The position numbers and the translations under genes were made by a program. From Bugulina stolonifera (taxonomy: Eukaryota; Bryozoa; Gymnolaemata; Cheilostomatida; Bugulidae): DNA of 64,000 bases. The notes beneath the pieces were generated by a model. That model was not told the DNA's origin, ran no database searches, and saw only the letters and a list, made by a program, of their open reading frames with translations. Location of the stretch: assembly GCA_935421135.1 (NCBI GenBank), contig OW285188.1, forward strand, positions 26,448,433-26,512,432, read 5' to 3'. Positions within the stretch are counted from its first letter, which is position 1; each line of letters begins with the position of its first letter. Of the stretch, positions 24,901-34,261 are shown piece by piece.

Positions 24901-27900
24901 ACAATACGCTGTAGAGTACTGTACTGTATTCTACAATGTACTGTGTTAGTTTTTCTTGTATCCATATGCATACACTGTATTTGCACATCAGTACTTACAG
25001 CAACAGAACACAGTACCTGTCCTCTCCCTCCTTTTCTTTAGTTTATGTACACTGAACACTACTAGCACCAGTACTACTACAAATACTACGACTCCAGTGG
25101 AAGGAATAGCGAAGTTCTTCCACCCTTCTACTACAGAAATACAACATAATAATGATATTTATAGTAACCATGGGCAGCAGCTCACAGACCTGTGTGTCAG
25201 GTTATGTACTACACATCATGCCATGGCTACACCAATGATGTGCAAACCAAATCTGGAGGTCGTCTTGTGTTGAAAACATCATTACATAATCATTATGCTT
25301 ATAACAAACCATGAAAAGCGTATATTATGCTACTTTACCCTCTCCAGATCCAGGGTGTCCAGTGGTGTCTATTGGCTCGTAAGGTATCTCATGATGACCG
25401 GAGATGTCATGGTTTGGTGCCTTCTGAGTGGTCAGTTTTTCACTTCCATCCTCACCCATGTCTTCAGCTCTAATGTAACTCTATTCCCTCGTACCTTCTA
25501 CAGCTCCACTCCACTCATCTGTTGCGATACAATTCAACCAATCATAATCTACTTTTACTTTATCATACTTATATTCACAACTAGTGACAAGCTACACACG
25601 CTATGTGTGTGTAGAATCCAATCTAACCTATTACTCCTATATTAGATAGTTTCAGAGTATAATATACGGAACTTATCAAGGAATCACACTAATATCATAC
25701 ACTAATCACTCAAATAGTTGAAATCAACTCGTGCATTTAATATTTGGTAATCACCTGTAGATGTAATATCAGGTAGCATTATCTACACTGGTGAGGATTC
25801 CCCACATATTCTTGCTGGAGAGATTTTGATTATGATTAAGTACCAAGATGGCCGCTGTATGTATGAACATAATCAAAGTATCCTTGCCTGTTTACCATAA
25901 TATTTAGGTAAGATAGACATTATAGTAATTGTATCACCTACCTCAATATGTACTGAACATAACAGTTACTTACTGCAGGTACCCGTGGGACCGGCAGCAT
26001 AAGCAGTACAGTGGAGGTCTGCGTATGATCCAGCAGTCTCCGGACTCTGAGATGACGTTTGAGATGCTATCTAAGGCATACGCCAACGCCCACCCATCCA
26101 TGTCCAAGGGACACGACTCCTGTGGGCATAGCTTCACTGATGGCATTACAGCCGGCTCCAACTGGATATTCAACCCAGACTCCCTTCTAGATACTGTGTT
26201 CAGCCGCTACAGGACATTTATGGTAATACATAAAGACATTGTTATTGTATAGACCAGAGTCCTATTGTAGAAGGTCTCCTATTGGCTCCAATAGCAGAAC
26301 AAAAGTGTCACGCTAATCGCAATGGCTATGACCAAACAGTAACCATCACAGCCAATCATGATTGAAAGACTGTGTCCATAATTTCTCTATTATATAACAT
26401 GCATAGATACGCTCTGTACTGGAATGGAGTAACATGTATAGACACACTCATACTGGGAGAGAGTAACATAACATAATCAAACTGTAGCACGAAGGTTCAC
26501 TTGGCCAGTAGCAACAGAAAATTGTAATAACTTTCCATCATTGAGGAACACTAGTCGTCATCTAGATGTACGTAGGTATGAGAGACTTGTAGATTCAAGT
26601 ATTGCTCAACTTTATCTTATATGTTCACCCGTTGTATACTTTAGATCGCTGCCCATGTGACCTGCTGTACATCGATTCCAGCCTCTGAAATACCCGTCAT
26701 ATATAAAGATAATGCTGAGTCTATACTAGCTTTTCTACGTACTTCACAGCAAGGTACATAACTGGCATACTTCTCTCATACATGTATATAGTGTATATCA
26801 TAGATGTAGTACATGACTGTGTACTATGCTCATCATATTACTTATATAATATTATTACAGTACAGTAGAAGTATAGTCACATAGTTGACACTATTTAGTT
26901 ACATGATAATGTTACTGCATGTTACATGATTGGGGCTGGAGATATACATGTAGCTGTGGAATGTATAACATTTGGTTATTAATATTATTAGCCTATAAAT
27001 TCTTGTTTTTAATACAGTCAATTAGTGGGGTAGGGGATTAATTAATCTTCAGATAATCCGTGGACAGATATTTCTCACTCGTATAATCCGCTAATGCTTC
27101 TAATCTAACCTGCCTTGGGGCCTCAGTGCGTGTATTAGTCAGTCCAGTAGCATCATACATTACCAATCAATCTGTTATCCCACCCATATTTACACCCCAA
27201 TGTGGCCTCTAATTATATACTTTTTTGCACTAAAGCACTTTTGTGTTGGTTTGTTCAACTTGTGCGATATTTTCCCTGGGCTAGGCACCGAAGTGGAAAA
27301 GTATAGCCTTCTTTCCTTGTTAAAACTTAAACATACAGTTTATATTCTTCAGTAGCCCCAACCATTCGTACTTTATAACTCAATCTAATTGCCCCAATCG
27401 GGACAAAGATATGTGACTATTCTCAACAACAACACCTAGTAAGACATAGTAGAGTATTAAGTGTACATGTACACACACTGTATGTTGTAAGTGTACATGT
27501 ACACACACTGTATGCTGTAAGTGTACATGTACACACACTGTATGCTGTAAGTGTACATGTACACACACTGTATGTTGTAAGTGTACATGTACACACACTG
27601 TATGTTGTAAGTGTACATGTACACACACTGTACGTTATAAGTGTACATGTACACACACTGTACGCTGTAAGTGTACATGTACACACACTGTATGTTGTAA
27701 GTGTACATGTACACACACTGTATGCTGTAAGTGTACACACACTGTATGCTGTAAGTGTACATGTACACACACTGTATGTTGACAGCTATCTGGGGACAGA
27801 TCACCAATAAGGATGGTCAGTCAGTACCTGGCTCCACTCTCAGGTTCGGCACAGAAACGGAGAACTACAATACTACTGATGATGGCTACTTCTACAGAGT

Positions 27901-30900
27901 CATTGCAGACGGCACTTATACTGTCACTGCTAGTGCTTCAGGTAAGCTATACTTCCCAATATGAATTCCACAACTTGGTAACAGCACAGCGCTAATAGAT
28001 TAGTGATCTATTAGTATTTCTGTAATCAAAGTAAGAACTTCTAAGTGCAGAATAATAATAGTGTGTCAAATATTTCCTTATTTACATGTGATAAAAAGTA
28101 TTTAATGTCATAGATGTTTGTTTTTAATCATTTATTACCCATGAATATTATTATACGCATATGCTTGTCGCTTGTCACCTGTCATCGTTGGGGTTTGGAC
28201 AATATTTATCGCAGTTGAGTGTTTATTAGCCAGCGGGAACATAACTTTCATTGTGAGGCTAAAGGAAAAATCAGTTTGATAACATAAATGTTGACAAGTT
28301 GAGAGAACTTTCCTGGTGGAGTCTCTCTTTCTTTTGCCAACTGATAGGATAGTAATATATTTTATACAATAACTGAGTATACAGCTAAGGGCAGTAAGTA
28401 GCCTTCTGGTGCCACAGTGGTTACTACTACTACTAGTTATTGTGTCCCCCTGTAAGTATGAATTATGAGCCAACAAGAGGAAGGGCAGATAACTCCATCG
28501 GGCTGTATAATGTAGATTGTACTGGATAGTATACGTGGTACTCTATTATAGTATCTATGTTCTGTAGGCTATGAAGATCTGTCACAATCGGTGAGGGTAA
28601 TGCCTGGTTCCACTCAAACCCTCCACTTCCTGCTAAAAGACAATGTCAACTATATACCTTACCACAATGCAACAGACATGCAACGTCTGCTGGAGAATGT
28701 AACCTCTCAGAACACTCAAATAGCTTCTTTATACAGGTGAGTTACGTACGTACGTCTTGAGGCTACTAACTGGTAATAAACTAACATTGTCCCCCCCCCC
28801 CCCCCCCAGTTGAATATACATTGTACATTGTTGTCAGCATGTTATTTCTGCATGTGTTTGCTGGCATTAGATTCGGATAAGTTTAGTGTACATGTATGTG
28901 TGTGCTCTAACTCTTACAGCATTGGGAAGTCGGTGAAAGGAAGTGAGCTCAATGTTATTCGCATAACAGGAAGTGATGCGGTGAAAGCTACTAAACCAAG
29001 GGTGGCCATAATTGGAGGTATACATGGGAATGAGGCCGTATCTGTAGAGGTGTCCATCGCTCTGGCGACGTACCTTATTCGTAGTGTGGAACATGACATT
29101 AATATTGCACAGGTTCGTACAGCTATGACATATTATACCTATGTAATATGCCATTATATACATTTAATACTATACTTGCTCTAGTGTAGCACATCTAACC
29201 AATAGCTGACCTGATTATTACACATCCTTTTAACAGCTGGTGAGGACCACAGATATCCATATACTACCGTTACTCAATCCTGATGGAGCTGCCAAGTCAG
29301 CAACCGGCTGCAAGTCTCACATTGGTCAGTCTAATGAGAATGGAGTCGATCTAGATACCAACTTCCCAGGTATGCTATATATCCTTTACCATGTCAGTGT
29401 GAGCCAGCTACATATAATTGGTTGGTCGATTTTATCAACTCATTTGTATGGTCCTTGAGTTGCTGTATACATGTGACATGTGACATGGTGATGTTTAGGG
29501 TCTGGACCAACTAAAGAGCAACAGGTGGAAACAGGTGCTGTGATATCATGGCTAAGGGATCATGAATTCAACATGCTGTTACATTTGAGGGGAGGGAGCA
29601 ATGTCGTCTCCTACCCATATGACTCTTCACCCAAAGGAGGGGCTGGTAGGCTATTCTCTACTCTATGTTCTAAGGATATAGGATATAGTAGCTCTCAGGA
29701 TTGTATACAGAGATTTACATTGCTACAACTCATACCTGGTATACTAGAGATAACTACTTTAGAGTTGTCACCTCTTGTCCCCACCCACTCCACTATATGT
29801 ATCAGTGTGTTGATGTACTGAGTATAGTAGTGTCATGTTCATATATTGGATTGGCTGCAGTAGTGGCCAATTATATTCCACTTGAGAGTTCCCATATCAT
29901 AGGCATAGCCTTGGAGCCCATATCATAGGCATAGCCTTAGACCCTACAGCATAAGCATAGCCTTAGAGCAGGGCATTATCTTGCCACCCTAGTTTATTTG
30001 CTCATGTTGTCTAGTCAATTTATTCTGATTTAACATGCAAATACTTTTGAGGATAGATAATAATATGTTCTATAAGGTGTGTACATACATGTATCATGGC
30101 CTTATAACTGTACATATGCAGGTAGACATTACACACACCAGTCTGCTTTGTTAGAATACTTAGCAGAGAGCTATGCCCAGCAGTCTACGCTTAACAACTA
30201 TTGGGATGAGGATTCGGACAGATATCACTGCTCTGCTCCCAGTAAGTCAATTCCTACATGACTGTGTGCTATGTCATGATACAGTACCGTACTCAGGTAA
30301 TACCTACATGACTGTATACTACGTCATGATACAGTACTGTACTCAGGTAATACCTACATGACTGTATACTAGGTTATTGGGTTAGTAACTACACTCATTG
30401 TACTGTACTCAGATAGGATTTATAACAAAGGATTACATTGGTCAAGTTTTTCTTTCGGTTGTTTTGATTTGTATTAATCATCCCAACATGGCGCACAATG
30501 TTCCCTCAGTGACGCAACTCTCACAATCAACGGCTCTAGGAAGTATATTCGACAAGTAACTGCTTGCTAATAGAAACACTTCACGAGGTCAAACTACTTT
30601 GACCAGCGAATGAGGATGTCCTCAACTGATGTTATTAGAGTATACCATATGTCTTATTATAATTGGAGTTTGAATAGTATTGGTATTGTATGTAGAGTTA
30701 TCTCCTCTCTCTTCTCCTACCACCTATCATGATATACATTACCTCTACAGATTCCAAACATGGTGTGGTAAATGGAGCTAAGATGAACAGCCATTACGGT
30801 AGCCTTGGGGACTATGCTTATGATTCAACAGGGGCACTGCCCCTAACTATATACACTGGGTGCTGCTTCAAACCAGAGGTCACACAGCTAGCACAAGTAT

Positions 30901-32959
30901 GGAACAGTCACAGAGCCTCCCTTGTTACTATTCTTAACAAGGTAAGAACTTGGATTAGTGCATGTAACAGTAATACTTACTATACAAATTATACATGCAT
31001 TGTAATTTAATAATAATATTGGAGTATTTTTAATGTCACTTAATAGAGCACATGTATATGAATGTTGCTCTTTACTCTAATACTGTATATCCATCAATGT
31101 ATGTGTTAATATATACTGTGTAGGTGCACACTGGTGTTGAACTGACAGTGGTGGACGACTCCAGTAAGCCCATATCTAATGCTATCATCTCTGTCAATGG
31201 AAATCGAATGGCTCAGAAAAGCAATGAGAGGGGTGTGTTCTATACAGTAGCCATGCCTGGAACTCTAGAGGTGAAGATTGAGGCTCCTGGCTTTGACCCA
31301 GTCACCATGGTAATGGACTTATCTCTTTTATATTCTTCTAAAATAATGTTAATTTCATTGATCCATAGCAATACATACGACTTCTATCGATTAGAGTGTG
31401 AAGTTATCCTCTCCCACACGAACCAATTGGGAGAGGATAACTTCATAATTATCATAATGCCAGTGGATAGCCCATCTATAACACTGCATATTGTATATAA
31501 TGTACAATTAACTGTTGACTATTGTTATATTTTAGAAAGTGGAGGTGGTAGTAGGTGCACACGTCTCACAGAGTGTTCTAATACCCAGTAACCAGATCCT
31601 TGGCATGAACAGGAAAACATTTATTGCTGGAACAGGTAACATTGTCTTTCCTAGATATGCTTAGTAAATGTTCCCACTGCTATTAAATATAACTACATAT
31701 TACTACATTGTATCATAAGTTATGATGAGCAATATAATTAGTAATCAGTATTTCTATAGTGAAGTGAATACTGATATAACGGTATGTACATGTACATGTA
31801 TGTATGTATGTATGTGTTTAAAATGATAATGTGGGTTAATATTTTAATTGATGAACAGAAATAGTGAACACATGTTTTTCAATGTATGATAATTTCTAAC
31901 ATCTCCACAGTTGTCCAACTATTATCATCATTGTCATATTGCAATGGCTAGAAGCTGTCAATGTACGTACATTATATAATAGACAACATCACATAATATT
32001 GGAAAGCATGTGTATGTACATGTACATTGTATATGTAGGAATATAGTTATTCCTGTGTGTATGCTACTATTATAGTATTGTGTCAATTATTTTCTCCCAT
32101 TCAACTGATCTCTCAAGGCAAATCTCTTCAAAGTAAGGATATATTTTCATAATTTGCTTTTTGGTGTTTCAAGTTTTATGAACTTTGGTTCTCTCTCTAT
32201 TTGTGTGTATTTTGGAGAGGGTTGCACAACAGACTAGCTAGTCTTATAGAGTGTCTAGTGGTTTGGGTGTAGAATAGGTACTGTAGAATATACTTGGTGG
32301 TAGTTGGCACCTACAGTGAGAATAGCTCATAGAATATAATCATACATGTATACAACACAGTAGACACAATGTGGGGTTCAGTACATGGCATTGTTTGGGA
32401 GTTGTCACTATCTGATCATTACACATTTATCACCTATGTCCAATAGCTTCCTATATTTAGTAGTGGTGATGGTGTCCCACTACTTGGCTAATTATTATAT
32501 ACAGTCATATTGTTTCATTATGTGCTATTTGTTATTGTATTATTTATTGTATACACCACACAAAATGTATATGTGAGCTGAAGGTATGAATTATTGCTAC
32601 AACATTGTGAATATGCGTGTATAAATCCACCACAGTTAGTGTATACTAGATGTAAAAGGGGAGCTGCAGGTGTACACTATAGTTACACTGTATATTATTT
32701 ATATGTTGCAGTTGCAGCTATAGTACTGCTGGTACTGTCTACTATGCTGCTGCTCTGCTGTTGCTGTTACAAAGAGAAGTCGTCCTCTCTCTTCAGAGGT
32801 AATGGATTCCACTCACTGAAGTCATATGATGATGAGGACTATTCCTTCAACAGTAAAGAAGCTCTACTTGGTAATGATTATAAAGATGAAGAAACTGATT
32901 CTGATTTTGATGTGTTTGATAGGCCCAAGTTCAATGGAAAATCTTACAGACCTAGTTAA
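12196..32959 (+). CDS. CPD: Carboxypeptidase D, four-domain metallocarboxypeptidase
   Basis: Single-pass membrane carboxypeptidase that removes C-terminal Arg/Lys from peptides in the trans-Golgi and secretory pathway. I place 27 exons with GT-AG borders: 12196-12935, 13041-13156, 14204-14346, 14883-15052, 15757-15932, 16403-16561, 16848-17039, 17344-17511, 17673-17797, 18010-18109, 18398-18540, 18915-19084, 20081-20291, 20595-20767, 22122-22352, 25979-26222, 26645-26753, 27786-27941, 28568-28736, 28920-29112, 29237-29369, 29499-29645, 30122-30241, 30751-30941, 31124-31309, 31536-31635, 32712-32959. They sum to 5013 nt, all phases match, and give 1670 aa. Order: signal peptide (about 1-28), four M14 N/E-subfamily domains each followed by a transthyretin-like domain, a transmembrane segment (about 1589-1608) and a 62-residue acidic tail. 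Vertebrate CPD has three domains and about 1380 aa. I chose the ATG at 12196, which starts the hydrophobic signal. Confidence 0.95.
13520..13870. repeat. Fold-back repeat with tRNA-like B box in CPD intron 2
   Basis: Two diverged inverted arms (about 13530-13640 and 13745-13860) face each other. Each carries a sequence like the T-arm of a tRNA: CTGGG-TTCAAAC-CCCAG at about 13785-13799, and the reverse complement of CGGGTTCAAGCCCC at about 13596-13609. No convincing A box or complete cloverleaf is present, so this is better read as an inverted pair of tRNA-derived SINE-like repeats than as tRNA genes. Confidence 0.5.
17042..17170. repeat. 34-bp tandem array starting at a CPD splice donor
   Basis: Four units beginning GAGTAGATAACTCC, the first two nearly identical at 34 bp and the later two diverged. 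The first unit begins within the donor itself (exon ends 17039, GTGAGTAG follows). Confidence 0.85.
18112..18262. repeat. 31-bp tandem array just after a CPD splice donor
   Basis: Five copies of a unit containing TATTACATTAGCATTAGG. The exon ends at 18109 and the donor GTTAGTTATAG merges into the first unit. Confidence 0.85.
18657..18914. repeat. ~49-bp tandem array ending at a CPD splice acceptor
   Basis: Five copies containing GTTGGTAGTGTGTAGTT. Several units meet at TAG/GTAACT, which looks like an acceptor-donor junction. The last unit changes to GCCTCAG, the acceptor of exon 12 (18915). Confidence 0.85.
19109..19172. repeat. Imperfect hairpin in CPD intron
   Basis: ACAGTATGCACA and its complement TGTGCATACTGT face each other, with inner GAGAGAGG and CCTCTCT also pairing. 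A fold-back of about 64 bp soon after the exon 12 donor. Confidence 0.6.
19365..19543. repeat. 12-bp minisatellite (GAGGTGAATGGG)n
   Basis: About 15 almost perfect copies of a 12-bp unit within the intron 19085-20080. Because 12 is a multiple of 3, both strands stay open (NGEV repeats on plus, FTSP on minus); these are not genes. Confidence 0.97.
20828..21290. repeat. 21-bp minisatellite of TACATACACGTACATAG type
   Basis: Roughly 18 copies of a 21-bp unit, flanked by shorter variants, in the CPD intron 20768-22121. The 21-bp period keeps frames open and yields spurious MYVLCTC repeats on the minus strand. It contains CACGTA/TACGTG and GTAC palindromes. Confidence 0.97.
21291..22121. other. 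Intron sequence with no further feature
   Basis: AT-rich remainder of a CPD intron. Apart from short ACATGTA microsatellite pieces and a TA run at 21812-21822, I see nothing that I can name. The acceptor TTGTAG at its end opens exon 15 at 22122. Confidence 0.6.
22637..25459 (-). CDS. Unrecognised single-pass membrane protein, nested antisense in a CPD intron
   Basis: Three minus-strand exons with canonical borders and matching phases: 25459-25339, 25130-25017 and 23169-22637, giving 255 aa. Exon A codes 40 polar residues from an ATG with G at -3 and +4. Exon B codes a valine-rich transmembrane segment (about 49-68, [13 protein letters not shown]) followed by basic HKLKKRRER, which by the positive-inside rule puts the C-terminus in the cytosol. 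Exon C codes the tail: a PPLY motif (residues 107-110) of the type bound by WW domains, LPSY, then a long Glu/Gly-rich low-complexity end. No signal peptide is seen, so either it is a signal-anchor protein or more 5' exons exist upstream. I do not recognise a family. The whole unit fits within intron 22353-25978 of CPD. Function unknown; receptor- or adaptor-like tail is inference. Confidence 0.65.
23925..24100. repeat. CTCTATAGTCTATA array, left part
   Basis: Irregular repeats of ACTCTATAGTCTAT on the left side of the hAT-like insertion at 24101-24493; the more regular array resumes on the right. Confidence 0.9.
24101..24493. mobile_element. Short hAT-like MITE inserted in a minisatellite
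   Basis: A 393-bp insertion with terminal inverted repeats CAGGGATGCCCAAA (24101-24114) and its near-perfect complement ending TTGGGCATCTCTG at 24493. The flanks are both CTCTATAG (24093-24100 and 24494-24501), an 8-bp duplication, although the host array itself repeats this octamer. CAGGG...CCCAAAC ends and 8-bp duplications match non-autonomous hAT (Charlie-like) elements. No coding capacity. It lies in an intron of both CPD and the antisense gene. Confidence 0.78.
24494..24765. repeat. 21-bp minisatellite of CTCTATAGTTGATAGTCTATA
   Basis: About 12 highly regular 21-bp copies. Their homogeneity contrasts with the irregular left half of the array, as expected from amplification after the transposon split it. 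Spurious open frames (SLYSIVD repeats) result from the period. Confidence 0.97.
27463..27781. repeat. 30-bp minisatellite abutting a CPD splice acceptor
   Basis: About ten copies of a 30-bp unit containing the palindrome GTGTACATGTACAC and CACTGTATGTTG. One copy is shortened (27731-27750). The last unit runs directly into GACAG, the acceptor of exon 18 at 27786, so the branch-point region of this exon consists of repeat sequence. Confidence 0.95.
27942..28567. other. CPD intron, no gene seen
   Basis: Ordinary AT-rich intron with no transposon end or coding exon that I can support. It contains GAGTTATC-type motif fragments near 28486. A run of about 18 C residues lies in the next intron (28790-28808). 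Confidence 0.5.
29885..29965. repeat. ~28-bp triplicated unit
   Basis: Three copies of CATAGGCATAGCCTTAGA-type sequence within the intron 29646-30121. Confidence 0.75.
30244..30372. repeat. ~50-bp tandem repeat right after a CPD splice donor
   Basis: Two and a half copies with CCTACATGACTGTATACTA and ATGATACAGTACTGTACTC, starting a few bases after the donor of exon 23 (exon end 30241). Confidence 0.8.
31399..31445. repeat. Perfect 18-bp-arm hairpin in CPD intron
   Basis: TGAAGTTATCCTCTCCCA (31399-31416) and its exact complement (31428-31445) with an 11-bp loop. It shares the AGTTATCCTCTC core with the hairpin at 46009-46043 and may be a tiny fold-back element. Confidence 0.8.
32712..32959 (+). 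other. CPD: CPD transmembrane segment and cytosolic tail
   Basis: The last coding exon encodes a hydrophobic stretch ending in four cysteines (likely palmitoylated), then an acidic tail with DDED and [10 protein letters not shown] clusters. Acidic clusters in vertebrate CPD tails steer recycling between trans-Golgi, surface and endosomes (family knowledge). An alternative acceptor six bases downstream (the second TTGCAG of a tandem pair) would remove two residues. Confidence 0.85.
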
Positions 32960-33545
32960 ACAGTTCAATTACATTCAATCGTGTTTTATTTTATGTTGGT
33001 GTAGTCAAAGTTTATTAATCTTTCTGTTGTCAGGTATGCTGGATAAGAAATGTTTTAAGTGAAATTATTGCCGTATATTACGGCAACTGGTTATTGCCGT
33101 ATATTACGGCCAACTGGCAATTTTATATTTTAAGCACGGTTTATTGCGCACTCTGAATACATGTGCTTTGCTATGTATTTTGTATCTCATTTTATCAAGT
33201 CACATTTAGACAGAAAAAGTCGATACAATATTGTTGAAAATGGTATATATCATTCTTTAAAATTTCTACCTGGTATCACAGATCCTCTATTTTCGTACTT
33301 GAGTGATATTTTGTTATAAGTTATCTGCCAACTTAAAAGACTGAAAGCTGAAAGTAAAGTGAAATGTCTACCAAAATAATAAAGTTTGAAAATCTCGAAC
33401 TATAAAATTAATATTGTATTTTGTGTAACAAAAAAGTAGTTATATTTGCCTAAATATGCATCGTGCTTGAAACATTTGTGATATTTCTACAGTACATTAT
33501 GTTGTTTCTTGTTTTAATAAACCTGTTCAAAATAAATCAGTATTT
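32960..33545 (+). other. CPD: CPD 3' UTR with tandem hairpins and poly(A) signals
   Basis: After the stop, a 26-bp unit is duplicated at about 33067-33118, each copy holding the hairpin GCCGTA-TAT-TACGGC. AATAAA signals occur at 33378-33383, 33516-33521 and 33531-33536, any of which could end the mRNA. Whether the hairpins act in RNA is unknown. Confidence 0.5.
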
Positions 33546-34257
33546 TTGTAAAACACATGCCAGTGCAACAAATGAGTGACTGAACAGCGTAAGGTCCTCC
33601 AGGGGGTGTATAAGATCATTATACAACAAGTGAAGTTGATAACATCGGTTACATGGAACAAAACCAGTGACTTGGAAGTTGTCCGCTCATGTAAAAAAGC
33701 ACTGGCCAATTGCAGAAGCGAATGCCCACTGCCGCGGACCTCGGGTGCATATCCGGCGTGTTCTCGTATAGGAGTTTGGATCTGCTATTTTAATTTTAAA
33801 TTGGATAAAAATGTAAATAAAATACATGGATATTGTATACATTACTTGTTTATTCTGTTTATTGTCCTGAATAGCAATTGCTTGTCTCTATTGATAAATT
33901 TTTACTTTAATTTATAGTTGTTATAACGACTACAAAGAGTTTAAATTAAAGTGTCGTGTGCAACCTATTGTAATTGTTGTCTTCCACTTTGATTTTCAAA
34001 ATCATGAATGATAAACAACTCCACTTCTTAAATTTTCACTCTGACTTTGTAAAATAGTGTTTAGCATATTATACATTCCTATATGATGTCATCATAGTAC
34101 CCAGCTCTGTTAAAATTAGTGAAATACATCATTGCAGGGAGTGAATGCCAGACCACCCATTGTATTATTATAAACCGAAAATTTTAATTGAGATTTTATC
34201 TTTGTTGTACTAGGAATATCACAAAACGAAAAAATGGGTATGTAGAACAAATGCTAG
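33546..34257. other. Intergenic; left arm of a distant inverted repeat
   Basis: No gene. Positions 34003-34066 (with ACAACTCCACTTCTT) are the inverted counterpart of 39632-39690, with moderate divergence, 5.6 kb apart. They enclose the TTAA-flanked element. Confidence 0.55.
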
Positions 34258-34261
34258 TTAA

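Larger units (their letters stand above)
20595..28736 (+). other. CPD: CPD repeat 3: carboxypeptidase-like domain without active site
   Basis: Exons 14-19, after the linker at the end of exon 13. The fold is recognisable (LLIGG, IHIVPQV, YPWD), but the HGNE motif reads RTNE (His replaced by Arg909), the NRNF motif is absent, LHGG is replaced by IETG, and the position of the catalytic Glu holds His (AHVTCC). All key functions are therefore lost. The last CPD domain of vertebrates is likewise inactive. The 3.6-kb intron 22353-25978 harbours the antisense gene at 22637-25459. Confidence 0.85.
28568..31635 (+). other. CPD: CPD repeat 4: carboxypeptidase-like domain, partly conserved but inactive
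   Basis: Exons 19-26. HGNE is intact (His1267, Glu1270), but the third ligand is Arg (HLRGG), NRNF has become DTNF so the substrate Arg is missing, and the catalytic Glu position is Tyr (IYTGC). The pattern argues for a binding or structural role instead of catalysis. A transthyretin-like segment (VHTGVELTV) follows in exons 25-26. Confidence 0.85.

Noticed and set aside
24956..25645. Plus-strand frames as extra CPD exons
   Set aside because: CPD exons 15 and 16 join in phase without them, and the minus-strand reading makes better sense.
27380..27807. Minus-strand frames with [10 protein letters not shown] or VYMYTY repeats
   Set aside because: Translation of the 30-bp array upstream of CPD exon 18.
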